Source: Lysobacter defluvii IMMIB APB-9 = DSM 18482
GTDB lineage: Bacteria > Pseudomonadota > Gammaproteobacteria > Xanthomonadales > Xanthomonadaceae
Direction: 5' to 3'
Assembly (NCBI RefSeq): GCF_000423325.1
Contig: NZ_AUHT01000007.1
Location: 175,253-239,252, forward strand
Length of the DNA stretch: 64,000 nucleotides
Shown here piece after piece: positions 17,487 to 26,878 of this stretch; position 1 is the stretch's first letter; every line of letters begins with the position of its first letter. The translations under genes were made by a program, and so were the position numbers. The notes below the pieces were generated by a model. It saw nothing but the letters and a program-made list of their open reading frames with translations, was not told where the DNA came from and ran no database searches.

Positions 17487-18022
17487 CGCGACGGCGCCTC
17501 CAGGGCGCGGGAAAAGGAGTGCTCGGCGGCTTCGAACGCAAGCCGTGCGGCGGCGACGCAGCGGTCGCGCCCCTCCGCATCGAGGCCCGCTTCCGACAGC
17601 CGCTGCAGGCACTCGGGCCACAGGCCACTGTCGGCGTACCCGGCCAGGAATTCACAACGCGGCAGCGGCTGCAGCTGCACCACCCGCCGGCGCAGCATGC
17701 GCGCGCCGACCGAGGCACCGGCGGTCACATACCCCCAGCCGAGCCGCCCGGCTTCGTCTGCGCCGACGGGCGCACCCGGATCGACACCGTGGACACAGGC
17801 CCCGGCGGACTCCAGGTCCCGGTCCAGCGCCTGCAGGAGTGGCGGCAGCGCCGGCTCCCGGTCCAGCACCGCCGCCGCAGCGGCCAGGAACCCGCGCATG
17901 CCCTTCAGGTAGTCGACGTACGCCGCGTGCGAGTCCAGCGGACCGACCTGCGCATCCACCCTCGCGTGGGCCGCGGCCGTTGCCTGCCGCAACAGCTCGC
18001 GCAATGGAAGTAGGGGGGACAT
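17483..18022 (-). CDS. bphO: Biliverdin-producing heme oxygenase
   Basis: 179 residues, all-helical HemO/BphO-like. The proximal heme ligand is probably His19 in RQATAAAHARVD, and the distal-helix glycine-rich stretch is GWGYVTAGASVGARML. It cleaves heme to biliverdin, which binds Cys14 of the phytochrome encoded immediately downstream (4-bp overlap). The start was chosen at 18022: a TATGCT box ends 6 nt before this ATG and longer frames read into the divergent gene. It is divergent from the thioredoxin/TonB gene at 18094. Confidence 0.92.
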   Translation of the reverse strand: MSPLLPLRELLRQATAAAHARVDAQVGPLDSHAAYVDYLKGMRGFLAAAAAVLDREPALPPLLQALDRDLESAGACVHGVDPGAPVGADEAGRLGWGYVTAGASVGARMLRRRVVQLQPLPRCEFLAGYADSGLWPECLQRLSEAGLDAEGRDRCVAAARLAFEAAEHSFSRALEAPSR

Positions 18023-18028
18023 GTGGGC

Positions 18029-18034
18029 AGCATA
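18029..18034 (-). promoter_or_regulatory. -10 element of the bphO-bphP operon (TATGCT)
   Basis: TATGCT on the minus strand followed by GCCCAC and the bphO ATG, the same 6-nt geometry seen at uvrD, hemB, trmL and others. There is no ribosome site in the gap. Confidence 0.45.
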
Positions 18035-18093
18035 CGGCACGCGCGACGTATAGAGTCCCGACAGGGAACGGACGACGCAGAAGGGGATGGGGA

Positions 18094-19791
18094 ATGCGAA
18101 CGACGCTCGTGCTTGCCGCAGCACTGTTGACCGCCGGCCACGCGCTTTCCGTCGCGCCGGCGAACGAAGCGCCCGCGGCACCGGTCGTGCAGTCCGTGGA
18201 CGCCGGATCGCTCCTGGATTGGGTCGACAGTGTCTCGGGTGAAATGTCCCCCACGCGGATCGCCGAGGCCCTCCGCGAGCGTTACCTCGAGGCGTATGGC
18301 GGCGCTCGTCCCTCGGCCATGGATGACCAGGCCCTGGCGGCGATGTTCGGGGCGCTGGAGGTCGTCGCCTTCCACTCGAGTGGCGCGGCACCGGCGAGGG
18401 AGCTGCTGTCGCTCGCCAGCGAGCTTGAGCGCCGCTCGCTGGCGACCGCGCAACAGCTCGAAACCGTGCACGCTGCCCTCGTCGCCGCACGGTTGCTCGA
18501 TGAAGCGCGCGCATTCCATGACGCGCACCCGGACCTGGAAGCCCGGCGGGTGCCCGCAGTCGAGGACCGGACCACGCAGCCGGGGGGCGACCCCCCCGTA
18601 CTGGTGTGGGATGCGGGCCGCGGCATGCTGGTCCGCGAGTCCGTCGACCTCGACGCGGAGTACCAGGTACTCGTGGTCTCGCATCCCTCGTGCGGGTTCT
18701 CGCAAGCCGCCTCCGGGGCCATCCGGGATGATCCGGAGCTGGGTCCCCTGTTCGAGCGCCACGCGACCTGGATCGTCGCTCCCCCGGGCAACCTGCCGCT
18801 GGACGCGATCGAGCGCTGGCAGTCCGCGCAGCCTGCCCAGCGGATCGCACTGATCGACAGCCCGCCGACATGGAGCTTCATCGAGGTCGGGCAAACCCCG
18901 ACGTTCTACTTCCTCCGCAACGGCGATGTAGTCGAACGCGTGCAGGGGTGGCCCGACGAGGGCAACCGGGAGGCGCTGGTCGCAGCGCTACAGGGCATCG
19001 GCGCGATGCCGGTCCGCGACGGCGGCCCGGTGGAAAGCCGGGGCGACAACATCGAGTCCCGCGGTGGTACGGCAATCCCCGTCGACACCTACAACCAGCA
19101 GGTCGACGAACTGGCCGTCGGCCCCTGCGACGAGGGTGCCTGCGACACGCCGCCCCGCCTGGTACAGGGCGTCGCACCCGTATACCCGCCAGCCGCGGTG
19201 CTGGCGGAAATCGAGGGCTCCGCGTCAGTCCTGTTCGACCTCGACGCGGACGGCCGGGTGGTCAATGCCGTAGTGGAAGAGGCGACCCACCCGGCGATGG
19301 GCGAGTCCGCGCTGGCGGCACTGGCGCAGTGGCGATTCGAGCCGGCCCGGCTCCAGGGGCGCCCGGTACCGCTGCGCCAACTGCGGCAGGTGTTCCCGTT
19401 CCAGCTGGTCGGACCCGCCGTGCCCCCGGCCAGCCCCGACGACTGGGGACTGTTGCAGTCGCATCCGATCGAGGTCTGCAAACCGGAAGGACAGCGGCGC
19501 TACCTCGCCCGCCTGGTATGCCCGAACCGGCAGCACCCGGAGTTCCGCAGGGTGGGCAGCGTCGGTCCCCGCGCGCCGATCCCGGAGGCGGTCCTGGAGG
19601 CGCACCTCGCCCGCTGGCTCGCGGCCGCATCGGCCTACCAGGGCCTCGAGGCCGGAGACCCCGACTACCACATGGTCGACCACTACGAACTGGACTGCGG
19701 GGATTCCAGCACCAGCCTCTACCTGGACATGTACCACTGCGACGCACCGCCGCCGGATGCCGCGCCGCGGGGTTTCGACCTGCTGTACTGA
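18094..19791 (+). CDS. Periplasmic thioredoxin-fold / TonB C-terminal domain fusion protein
   Basis: 565 residues with a signal peptide (MRTTLVLAAALLTAGHALS). A helical region (about 30-160) is followed by a thioredoxin-like domain (about 170-310) in which the usual active site is SCGFSQ with only one cysteine (Cys200), so dithiol redox activity is unlikely. The ensuing strand has QTPTFYFLRNGDVV with the cis-proline. Residues about 356-440 are a TonB_C domain (GVAPVYPPAAVLAEIEG, then WRFEPARL). The last 120 residues resemble no family I know and contain four cysteines. There is no transmembrane anchor, so it cannot act as a standard TonB. The start gives a clean signal peptide behind a GGGGA-rich site. 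Confidence 0.8.
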   Translation: MRTTLVLAAALLTAGHALSVAPANEAPAAPVVQSVDAGSLLDWVDSVSGEMSPTRIAEALRERYLEAYGGARPSAMDDQALAAMFGALEVVAFHSSGAAPARELLSLASELERRSLATAQQLETVHAALVAARLLDEARAFHDAHPDLEARRVPAVEDRTTQPGGDPPVLVWDAGRGMLVRESVDLDAEYQVLVVSHPSCGFSQAASGAIRDDPELGPLFERHATWIVAPPGNLPLDAIERWQSAQPAQRIALIDSPPTWSFIEVGQTPTFYFLRNGDVVERVQGWPDEGNREALVAALQGIGAMPVRDGGPVESRGDNIESRGGTAIPVDTYNQQVDELAVGPCDEGACDTPPRLVQGVAPVYPPAAVLAEIEGSASVLFDLDADGRVVNAVVEEATHPAMGESALAALAQWRFEPARLQGRPVPLRQLRQVFPFQLVGPAVPPASPDDWGLLQSHPIEVCKPEGQRRYLARLVCPNRQHPEFRRVGSVGPRAPIPEAVLEAHLARWLAAASAYQGLEAGDPDYHMVDHYELDCGDSSTSLYLDMYHCDAPPPDAAPRGFDLLY

Positions 19792-19819
19792 GGACGGCGC
19801 CGGGGGCGGGCCCGCCCGG

Positions 19820-22141
19820 CTACCGCCCCTTCATCCGGTACTGCGCCGGCGGCTCCGCCCCCATCAGGTGCCGGACGAAGTAGTCCCAGCGCCGGCGGGT
19901 CATGTAGCCGTCGTCCTCGCCGAAACCGTGCCGGGCGTGCGGGAACAGGAGCAGGTCGAAGTCCTTGTTGGCCTTGATCAGCGCGTCGACCACCAGCAGG
20001 GTGTTCGTCGCCGGGACGTTGTCGTCCATCATGCCGTGGGCCAGCAGCAGCTTGCCCTTGAGGTTGCCGGCGCGGGCCTGGTTGGCCTGGTCGGCGTAGA
20101 TCTCGCCGCCGTCGCCGTCCGCGACCTCCAGGTCCATCCACTTCTCGATCCAGTCATCCTCGTAGGCGCGGTTGTCGTGGTTGCCGGCCTGGGAGACGCC
20201 GACCTTGTAGAAGTCGGGATAGCTGAAGAGGGCGTCGGCGGTCGCATAGCCGCCGCCGGAGTGGCCCCACACGCCAACGCGATCGAGGTCGATCCACGGG
20301 TGGCGATCCGCCAGCTGCTTCAGCCCGGCGACCTGGTCAGGCAACGTGTTGTCGCCAATGTCGCCGTTGAAGGCATCGTGGAAGGACTTGGAGCGCCATG
20401 GGGTGCCCAGGCCGTCGATGGCAACCACGATGAAGCCCAGCTCGGCCAGCGCCTGGTGGTCGCGGCGGGCCGGGCTGAAGCTGCGCGACCCGACCGAGCC
20501 GGTCTGCGGGCCGGGGTAGATGTAGTTGACCACCGGGTACTTGCGCGAGGCATCGAAGCCCGTCGGCTTGAACAGCATCCCATGCAGGTCGGTCACGCCA
20601 TCGCGCGCCTTGACCGTGAACGACTCGGGCGGGACCCAGCCGGCCGCGTACAGCCGGCTGGCGTCGGCCTCGGCGACGGTCGCCACCACGCGCCCGTCGT
20701 CGCTGCTGCGCAGCACCGTCACCGGCGGCGTGGAAGGCGTGGAGTACGCATCGACGAAGTGGCCGCCGTCCGGCGACAGGAACACGGCGTGGTCGGCGTC
20801 CTCCGGGGTGAGCAGCACCGGCTCGCCCCCGTCGAGACCCACCTTGTAGAAATGCTGGTAGTACGGGTCGCGGCCCGTCTCCATGCCGACGCCGCGGAAC
20901 CACACCGTCCTGGTCTCCGGGTCCACCCGCAACACCTGGGTAACGTTGCCCTCGCCGCCGGTCACGGCGTGCTTGAGCTCGCCGTCCAGGCCATACAGGT
21001 AGAGGTGTCCCCAGTCGCTGCGCTCGGAGAACCAGAGGAACTCCCCGCTGCCGGGCAGGTAGTGCCAGTTGACCTTGCCGTTGCCGCTCTCGAAGTAGGT
21101 CGGCACGTGCTCGTGGTACACCGTGCGCACCTCGCCGGTCGCGGCGTCGGCGATGCGCACCCAGGTGTCGCGATGGTCGCGCGAGGTGGAGGCGAAGGCC
21201 AGCGTGCTGCCGTCCGGCGCCCACTGCACGTCCTCCCAGCCGCCGCTGCAGCTGATGTGGTCACACAGCGTGGAGCGGTGGAAGTCCGGCTCCATGTCCA
21301 GCCGCACGAGCTCCCGCGCCGGCACGTCGATGACCACGCGCTCGATCATGTTGACGTGCTGGTCCCCGGCGAACGGGTACTTCCAGCGCTCGATCTCCGG
21401 CGCACCCGGACGGGCGCGGACCAGCACCATTTCGTTCACCTCGCGCTGGTCGAGGCGGAAGGTGGCGATCTTCGTCGAATCGGGCGACCAGACCAGGATC
21501 GCGCGGTCGCTGTGGGTCCAGCCCGCATTGTCGGTGGCGTAGCCATGGTGCTCGGCGCCGTCGGTGGTGAGCTGCGTCTCCTCACCGGTCCGCAGGTCGC
21601 GCACCCACAGGTTCCAGTCGCGGATGAAGGCACCCAGGCGACCATCGGGAGACTCGGTTACGGGCTCGTCGCCGCCGGGCAGGCCGATCGCCTCGCAGGT
21701 GGCGCCGGCATCGATGCCACACAGGTAGTGCGTGCCATCCACGAGCAGCCGGAGCCGGTCGTCTCCGGCGAGCTCGATGGACCGGATGTCCAGGTCGCCG
21801 GCCTTCCGGGTGCCCTCGCCCGGCGCGGGGAGCGCCGCGGCGATTGCGTCGTGGTCGAACGCATCGCGCGCCTCGCCCGCGGAGACGTCGAAGATCCGGT
21901 AGCGGACCCCGTCCGCGTCCCGCTCGCGGTACCAGAAGCGCTCGCCGTCGAGCCACTCGACCCGGGTCACCGCATGGTCGAGCAGGGGCGTGGTGTTGTG
22001 GCCGAGGAAGGCTTCGGCCCGGGCGTAGTCGTCTTCGGTCAGCATCGTGGGCGCGTGGGGCTGGACGGGCGAGGCGGCGGCCGAGGTGGCGACCAGGCAG
22101 CCGAGGGCGGCGCCGAGGAAGCCGGCGTGGGTATTGGTCAT
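19820..22141 (-). CDS. Dipeptidyl peptidase IV-type S9 peptidase
   Basis: 773 residues with a signal peptide ending near residue 23 (TSAAASP). The N-terminal beta-propeller (about 60-510, DPPIV_N) includes the substrate-amine-binding region HVNMIERVVIDVPARELVRLD. The C-terminal hydrolase carries Ser628 in GHSGGGYAT, Asp706 in HGMMDDNVP and His738 in ARHGFGEDD, so the triad is complete. It should release Xaa-Pro or Xaa-Ala dipeptides in the periplasm. It converges on the thioredoxin/TonB gene with only 28 bp between the stops, and is divergent from the pigment cluster. Confidence 0.94.
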   Translation of the reverse strand: MTNTHAGFLGAALGCLVATSAAASPVQPHAPTMLTEDDYARAEAFLGHNTTPLLDHAVTRVEWLDGERFWYRERDADGVRYRIFDVSAGEARDAFDHDAIAAALPAPGEGTRKAGDLDIRSIELAGDDRLRLLVDGTHYLCGIDAGATCEAIGLPGGDEPVTESPDGRLGAFIRDWNLWVRDLRTGEETQLTTDGAEHHGYATDNAGWTHSDRAILVWSPDSTKIATFRLDQREVNEMVLVRARPGAPEIERWKYPFAGDQHVNMIERVVIDVPARELVRLDMEPDFHRSTLCDHISCSGGWEDVQWAPDGSTLAFASTSRDHRDTWVRIADAATGEVRTVYHEHVPTYFESGNGKVNWHYLPGSGEFLWFSERSDWGHLYLYGLDGELKHAVTGGEGNVTQVLRVDPETRTVWFRGVGMETGRDPYYQHFYKVGLDGGEPVLLTPEDADHAVFLSPDGGHFVDAYSTPSTPPVTVLRSSDDGRVVATVAEADASRLYAAGWVPPESFTVKARDGVTDLHGMLFKPTGFDASRKYPVVNYIYPGPQTGSVGSRSFSPARRDHQALAELGFIVVAIDGLGTPWRSKSFHDAFNGDIGDNTLPDQVAGLKQLADRHPWIDLDRVGVWGHSGGGYATADALFSYPDFYKVGVSQAGNHDNRAYEDDWIEKWMDLEVADGDGGEIYADQANQARAGNLKGKLLLAHGMMDDNVPATNTLLVVDALIKANKDFDLLLFPHARHGFGEDDGYMTRRRWDYFVRHLMGAEPPAQYRMKGR

Positions 22142-22307
22142 CGGGGTCCCCGTGGAAACAGAGCTGGACGCATCCGCCCAACCTTACCCGGATCAGCGGC
22201 CGCGGGACCGCCCTGCCGCCCTGAATCCGTTGCCGCGGGCGTCCGGCGGCGCTGGCATACTGCCCGGGCCGCGCGGGTGGGGAGCCCGCTTGTTGTCCAG
22301 GAGACCC

Positions 22308-23588
22308 GTGCCGTCCTCGTCGCCCGCATCCGTCCCGCCTCACGCTGAAGCCGCTGCCGAGGTCCGGTCCCCGTTGCCGGCCGCGATGGAACCCGTCGCT
22401 GTGCGCGCCTGGACCGCGACCACCGCGATGGGGACGGGCGCCGCCGCGCAGTTGGCGGGCCTGCGTTCCGGCCGCACCGGACTGCGCCCCAACGACTTCG
22501 GCCCGCTGGTGGACGGCGCCCCGCTTCCCTGCTGGATCGGACGTGTGGAAGGACTCGAGGACGCGCCGCTGCCGGCGCACCTGGCGCACTGGGAATGCCG
22601 CAACAACCGGCTCGCCTGGATGGCGCTGCAGGCGGATGGCCTGGCCGGGGAGATCGAGGCCGCCACCCGCCGCCATGGCGCCGCACGCGTGGCAATCGTC
22701 GTGGGCACCTCCACCTCGGCCATCGGTGCCACCGAGGAGGCGTACACGCGCCTCGAACCCGGTCCGGACGGCACGCCGTCCTTCCCGCCCGACCTGGCGC
22801 GCCGCGCGGTCCATACCGTCCACGCGCTGGGCGCCTTCGTCCAGGAGGCGACGGGGCTGCAGGGACCATGCATGACGGTCGCGACCGCGTGCTCGTCGAG
22901 TGCCAAGGTGTTTGCGCAGGGCGCGCGGCTGCTGCACGCGGGGCTGGCCGACGCGGTCCTGGTCGGCGGCGTCGACACGCTGTGCGGCAGCGTCCTGTAC
23001 GGCTTCAACTCTTTGCAGCTGGTGGCGCGCGAGCGCTGCCGCCCCTTCGATGCCGAGCGCAACGGCCTGTCCCTTGGCGAGGCCGGCGGATTCGCCCTGC
23101 TCGAACGTGCCAGGCCCGGCGACGACTCACTGAAGCTGCGCGGCTATGGCGAGTCCAGTGATGCGCACCACATGTCGCATCCGCATCCGGAAGGCGCCGG
23201 TGCGCGCCTGGCGATGCGCGACGCACTGGCGCGGGCCGGCATCGACGCGGCCGACCTGGACTACCTCAACCTGCACGGCACCGCGACGCCTGCCAACGAT
23301 CGCGTCGAGGCGGCCGCGGTGGCGGCGATGTTCCCCGGTACCGTGCACGCCTCCTCGACCAAGGCCTGGACCGGGCACACCCTCGGCGCGGCCGGGATCG
23401 TGGAATCGGTGGTCGCGCTGCTCGCGCTGCGCGAAGGCTTCCTGCCCGGCACTCTCGGCTGCGACACGCCCGACCCGGCCTGCGGTCCGCAGGTACGCAC
23501 GGAGGCGGCCAACACACGGATCGACTTCGCAATGAACAATTCATTCGGCTTCGGCGGAAACAACTGCTCGCTGGTGTTCGGCCGATGA
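22308..23588 (+). CDS. Beta-ketoacyl-ACP synthase of the aryl-polyene (xanthomonadin) pathway
   Basis: 426 residues from GTG 22308, which has a well-placed CCAGGAG. An ATG at 22386 (400 residues) matches the usual N-terminus of relatives better but has no ribosome site. It is a KAS I/II-like condensing enzyme with the triad Cys195 (TACSSSA), His323 (LHGTATPAND) and His357 (WTGHTLGAAG). The C-terminal NNSFGFGGNNCSLVF is typical. It should elongate the aryl-polyene chain on ACP using malonyl units. It starts the rightward operon of the pigment cluster and overlaps the next gene by 4 bp. Confidence 0.92.
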   Translation: MPSSSPASVPPHAEAAAEVRSPLPAAMEPVAVRAWTATTAMGTGAAAQLAGLRSGRTGLRPNDFGPLVDGAPLPCWIGRVEGLEDAPLPAHLAHWECRNNRLAWMALQADGLAGEIEAATRRHGAARVAIVVGTSTSAIGATEEAYTRLEPGPDGTPSFPPDLARRAVHTVHALGAFVQEATGLQGPCMTVATACSSSAKVFAQGARLLHAGLADAVLVGGVDTLCGSVLYGFNSLQLVARERCRPFDAERNGLSLGEAGGFALLERARPGDDSLKLRGYGESSDAHHMSHPHPEGAGARLAMRDALARAGIDAADLDYLNLHGTATPANDRVEAAAVAAMFPGTVHASSTKAWTGHTLGAAGIVESVVALLALREGFLPGTLGCDTPDPACGPQVRTEAANTRIDFAMNNSFGFGGNNCSLVFGR

Positions 23589-24406
23589 CGGTGCTCGCCT
23601 GCACCGTGGAAGGGGTCGGGTTCTGGGCGCCGGGACTGCCGACCTGGGAGGCCGCGTGCGCCTTCGCACGAGGCGGGGCGATCGACGCGGACGGTCCGCG
23701 CAAGCCTTCTCCCCGGCTGCTCGCCGCAAACGAGCGCCGCCGCGCACCGGAGACCGTCGCGGTCGCACTCGAGGTCGCGCTCGCCGCCTGCCAGGCCTCG
23801 GGCCGCGACGCAGCCAGCCTGCCGTCGGTGTTCGCGTCCAGCCAGGGCGACCTGGTGATCGCGGACTACATGTGCGCGACGCTCGCCGACGATCCGGCCA
23901 CGATATCGCCCACCCGCTTCCACAACTCCGTGCACAACGCGGCCGCCGGTTACTGGACGATCGGCACCGGCGCGATGCATCCGGCCACTGCGTTGAGCGC
24001 GGGGGACGCGAGCTTCGCGCAGGGACTGCTGGAGGCGCTGGCACAGCTGGCGGGCGGCACGGAGGCCGTGCTGCTGGTGGGCTACGACGGTGCCGCGGTC
24101 GGGCCGCTGGGCGCGGTGGTACGCAGCACGGGCCTGTTGGGCGGCGCGATGGTGCTCGGCCGCGACCCTCGCCCAGGTGCGACGGTGATGCAGGTCCGCG
24201 TAGTGGAAGCGGTGCGGGGAGGCGCCGCCGGGCCGGGGCCGCTGGCACGGCATGCCCGGGGTAACGCCAGCGCGCCGATGCTGCCCCTGTTCGATGCCCT
24301 TGCCTGCGGTTCGCCGCATGCCTCGCTGGATCCGGGCACGGGCCGCAGCCTGGAAATCACCCTTGCTGAACACCAGCCCATGCAAGGTGCCGCGCATGAA
24401 TCGTGA
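23585..24406 (+). CDS. Beta-ketoacyl synthase-like chain length factor (APE/xanthomonadin type)
   Basis: 273 residues, with only the N-terminal half of a ketosynthase fold. The region of the catalytic Cys reads FHNSVHNAAAGYWTIGTG and has no cysteine, so it is non-catalytic and probably pairs with the preceding ketosynthase, as known for aryl-polyene KS/CLF heterodimers. The Cys-less SVHNAAAGYW motif is characteristic of this family. It overlaps the ketosynthase by 4 bp and the glycosyltransferase by 11 bp, implying tight co-translation. Confidence 0.9.
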   Translation: MTVLACTVEGVGFWAPGLPTWEAACAFARGGAIDADGPRKPSPRLLAANERRRAPETVAVALEVALAACQASGRDAASLPSVFASSQGDLVIADYMCATLADDPATISPTRFHNSVHNAAAGYWTIGTGAMHPATALSAGDASFAQGLLEALAQLAGGTEAVLLVGYDGAAVGPLGAVVRSTGLLGGAMVLGRDPRPGATVMQVRVVEAVRGGAAGPGPLARHARGNASAPMLPLFDALACGSPHASLDPGTGRSLEITLAEHQPMQGAAHES

Positions 24407-25223
24407 CTCCATCGCGGTGGTGATCCCCGCACTGAACGAATCACTGCGCATCCGGGAGGTCGTGCAGGGCGCGCTGGCCGAATGCCGCAACGTCATCGTC
24501 GTCGACGACGGTTCCGACGACGACACGGTCGAGAAGATCCGGGACCTCCCGATCACGCTGCTGCGCCACCGCGAGCGCCTCGGCAAGGGCGCCAGCCTGC
24601 GCGACGGTTTCGCCGAGGCACTCCGGCAGGGCGTCGCCGGCGTGCTGACCATGGACGGCGACGGACAGCATTCGGCCGCGGACATCCCCCGCATGCTGGA
24701 CGCGGCCCGGCGCTATCCGCGCCACATCGTGATCGGCGCGCGCCTGCGCAAGCGCTCGCAGCAGCCCCGCTACCGGCGCCTGGCCAACGCCTTCGGGGAC
24801 TGGGGCATCGCCTGGGGCACCGGCTACCAGATCGCCGACACCCAGAGCGGGCAGCGCCTGTATCCCGCCGAGGTGGTCGCGCTTGGCGACCTGCCCGGCG
24901 AGGACTTCGTCTTCGAATCGCAGATCCTCATCTCCGCGGCGCGCGAGCTGGGCATGCGCTGTGTTTCGGTCCCGATCGAGTCGCGCTATGCCTGCGTGCA
25001 CGCCACCGAGGCGGCCGCCGACCAGGAGCCGCAGTTCCGCGCGAGCCATTTCCGCCCGCTGCGCGACTTCACCCGCATCACGACCCACGTGGTGGCCACC
25101 GTGTTGCGCCAGGGGGGGATCTGGGACGCGTGGCGCAGCGCGCGTGCCAACCCGCCGCTGATCGACGACCCAAGCGGTGAGTTCGCCGTCGCCGCCACGC
25201 CGCGGGAGGCGACCAGCAGATGA
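24396..25223 (+). CDS. Glycosyltransferase family 2 (GT-A fold) of the pigment cluster
   Basis: 275 residues. The N-terminus SIAVVIPALNESLRIREVV, the VVDDGSDDDT loop and the metal-binding MDGDGQH (DxD) identify a GT2 enzyme of the polyprenol-phosphate mannosyl/DPM-like type, without the usual C-terminal membrane helices. In xanthomonadin clusters this family occupies the same place and probably modifies the head group of the pigment. The ATG is embedded in the end of the preceding gene (11-bp overlap), and its stop overlaps the next start by 4 bp. Confidence 0.92.
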   Translation: MNRDSIAVVIPALNESLRIREVVQGALAECRNVIVVDDGSDDDTVEKIRDLPITLLRHRERLGKGASLRDGFAEALRQGVAGVLTMDGDGQHSAADIPRMLDAARRYPRHIVIGARLRKRSQQPRYRRLANAFGDWGIAWGTGYQIADTQSGQRLYPAEVVALGDLPGEDFVFESQILISAARELGMRCVSVPIESRYACVHATEAAADQEPQFRASHFRPLRDFTRITTHVVATVLRQGGIWDAWRSARANPPLIDDPSGEFAVAATPREATSR

Positions 25224-26860
25224 CCGTCGCGTCCCGCAGTGCCGACGTCGCCATCCTCGGCGGAGGCCTTGCGGGACTTTGCCTGGCCCTGCAGCTGCGG
25301 CAGCGCGACCCGTCCATCCGGGTCACGGTGCTGGAGCGGAACCGGCACCCGGTGCGCGAGGCCGCGTTCAAGGTCGGCGAGTCGACGGTCGAGATCGGCG
25401 CCCACTACTTCGCCAACGTGCTCGGCCTGCGCGAGCACCTGGACGCGGCGCAGATCCGCAAGTTCGGCTTCCGCTTCTTCTTCAGCGAGGGCCGCGAACA
25501 GCTCGACCGCTGCACCGAGCTGGGCGTCAGCCGGCTGCTGCCCACACCGTCCTGGCAGCTGGACCGGGGCCGGTTCGAGAACTTCCTCGGCGAGCACGCG
25601 CGCTCGATGGGCGTCGAGTTCCTCGACGGCGCGACGGTACGCGGGGTGGATCTCGCCGAAGGCGACCAGCCGCACGAAGTCCGCTTCCAGCACGACGGAG
25701 CCGACCACGCCCTTGCGGCGCGCTGGGTCGTGGACGCCAGCGGCCGCGCCGGACTGCTCAAGCGCAAACTCGGGCTGGCACTGCCCAACGACCACGATGC
25801 CAATGCCGCCTGGTGGCGGGTCCGGGGGCACATCGACCCCAACGACTGGTCCAGCGACCCCGCGTGGCGCGGCCGCTGCACGCCGCCCCGGCGCTGGCAG
25901 TCGACCAACCACATGTGCGGCCCCGGCTACTGGTTCTGGCTGATCCCGCTCGCCTCCGGGTCGCATTCCCTGGGCATCGTCTGCGACGCGAAGATGCACC
26001 CGCTGGAGACGATGAACACCCACGGGAAGGCGATGGCGTGGCTGCGCGCGCACCAGCCCGGGGTCGCCGCGGTGCTGGAGGACGGGCGCCACGAGGTGCA
26101 GGACTTCCGCTTCCTGCGCCACTTCTCCTACGGCTGCAGGCAGGTGTTCTCGGCGGACCGCTGGGCGCTGACCGGGGAGGCGGGCCTGTTCCTGGACCCG
26201 TTCTACTCGCCCGGCAGCGACTTCATCGCCATCAGCAACGGCTACATCTGCGAGCTGGTGGCGGCCGAGCGCGCCGGCAAGCCCATCGGTGCGCACGCGG
26301 CCGTCTACCAGCAGCTGTACTTCTCCTTCTACGAGAGCACGCTGAGCCTCTACCAGGACCAGTACGCCCTGTTCGGCGATGCGCTGGTGATGCCGCTGAA
26401 GGTGATCTGGGACTACACCTACTACTGGTCGATCCTGGCGCCGCTGTACACCAGCGGCAGGACGGCGGCGCTGCCGGTGCTGGGCCGCCTGCGGCCGACG
26501 CTGGAGCGTGCGGGCGAGCTCAACCGGGCGATGCAGGCGATGCTGCGCGACTGGGGCGCCCGCAACAGCGCCGGGGGCGCCGGCCCGCTCGGGCCGCTGG
26601 ACGGCCGCGAACTGGACCAGTCCCGCATGGAGTGGTTCCGCGAGCTGAACCGCGCGCTCTCCGACGAGCTCGACGACGACGCGTTCGTGTCGCGGATCCG
26701 CGGCAACGTGGCGCTGATGGACCGGTTGGCCTCGGAGCTGCTGGCGCGCGCGAGGGCGCAACACCCCGGGATCGACGACCGCGGGATCACGGCCGCCTCC
26801 GACGCCGCGACCCCGTTGCTGGGGCCGCAGTGGTACGCCAGCGAGGCGGCGGTCGCCTGA
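25220..26860 (+). CDS. FAD-dependent halogenase-like oxidoreductase of the pigment cluster
   Basis: 546 residues. The FAD-binding Rossmann motif is GGGLAG (14-19). The downstream FKVGESTVEIGAHYFANVLGL matches the VGExT segment of flavin halogenases, and WFWLIP (238-243) is the WxWxIP motif of that family. Xanthomonadins are brominated aryl polyenes, so this is a good candidate for the halogenating enzyme, although many clusters carry this gene with an unproven function. A separate flavin reductase is not in the window. It is the last gene of the rightward operon (4-bp overlap with the glycosyltransferase), ending 18 bp before the convergent lipoprotein gene. Confidence 0.88.
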   Translation: MTVASRSADVAILGGGLAGLCLALQLRQRDPSIRVTVLERNRHPVREAAFKVGESTVEIGAHYFANVLGLREHLDAAQIRKFGFRFFFSEGREQLDRCTELGVSRLLPTPSWQLDRGRFENFLGEHARSMGVEFLDGATVRGVDLAEGDQPHEVRFQHDGADHALAARWVVDASGRAGLLKRKLGLALPNDHDANAAWWRVRGHIDPNDWSSDPAWRGRCTPPRRWQSTNHMCGPGYWFWLIPLASGSHSLGIVCDAKMHPLETMNTHGKAMAWLRAHQPGVAAVLEDGRHEVQDFRFLRHFSYGCRQVFSADRWALTGEAGLFLDPFYSPGSDFIAISNGYICELVAAERAGKPIGAHAAVYQQLYFSFYESTLSLYQDQYALFGDALVMPLKVIWDYTYYWSILAPLYTSGRTAALPVLGRLRPTLERAGELNRAMQAMLRDWGARNSAGGAGPLGPLDGRELDQSRMEWFRELNRALSDELDDDAFVSRIRGNVALMDRLASELLARARAQHPGIDDRGITAASDAATPLLGPQWYASEAAVA

Positions 26861-26878
26861 GCGACGGGGCGCCGCCGG

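Noticed and set aside
19799-19820. GC-rich inverted sequence between two convergent genes (19791 and 19820)
   Set aside because: It could form a small hairpin but is short, imperfect and touches a stop codon; not enough to call a terminator.
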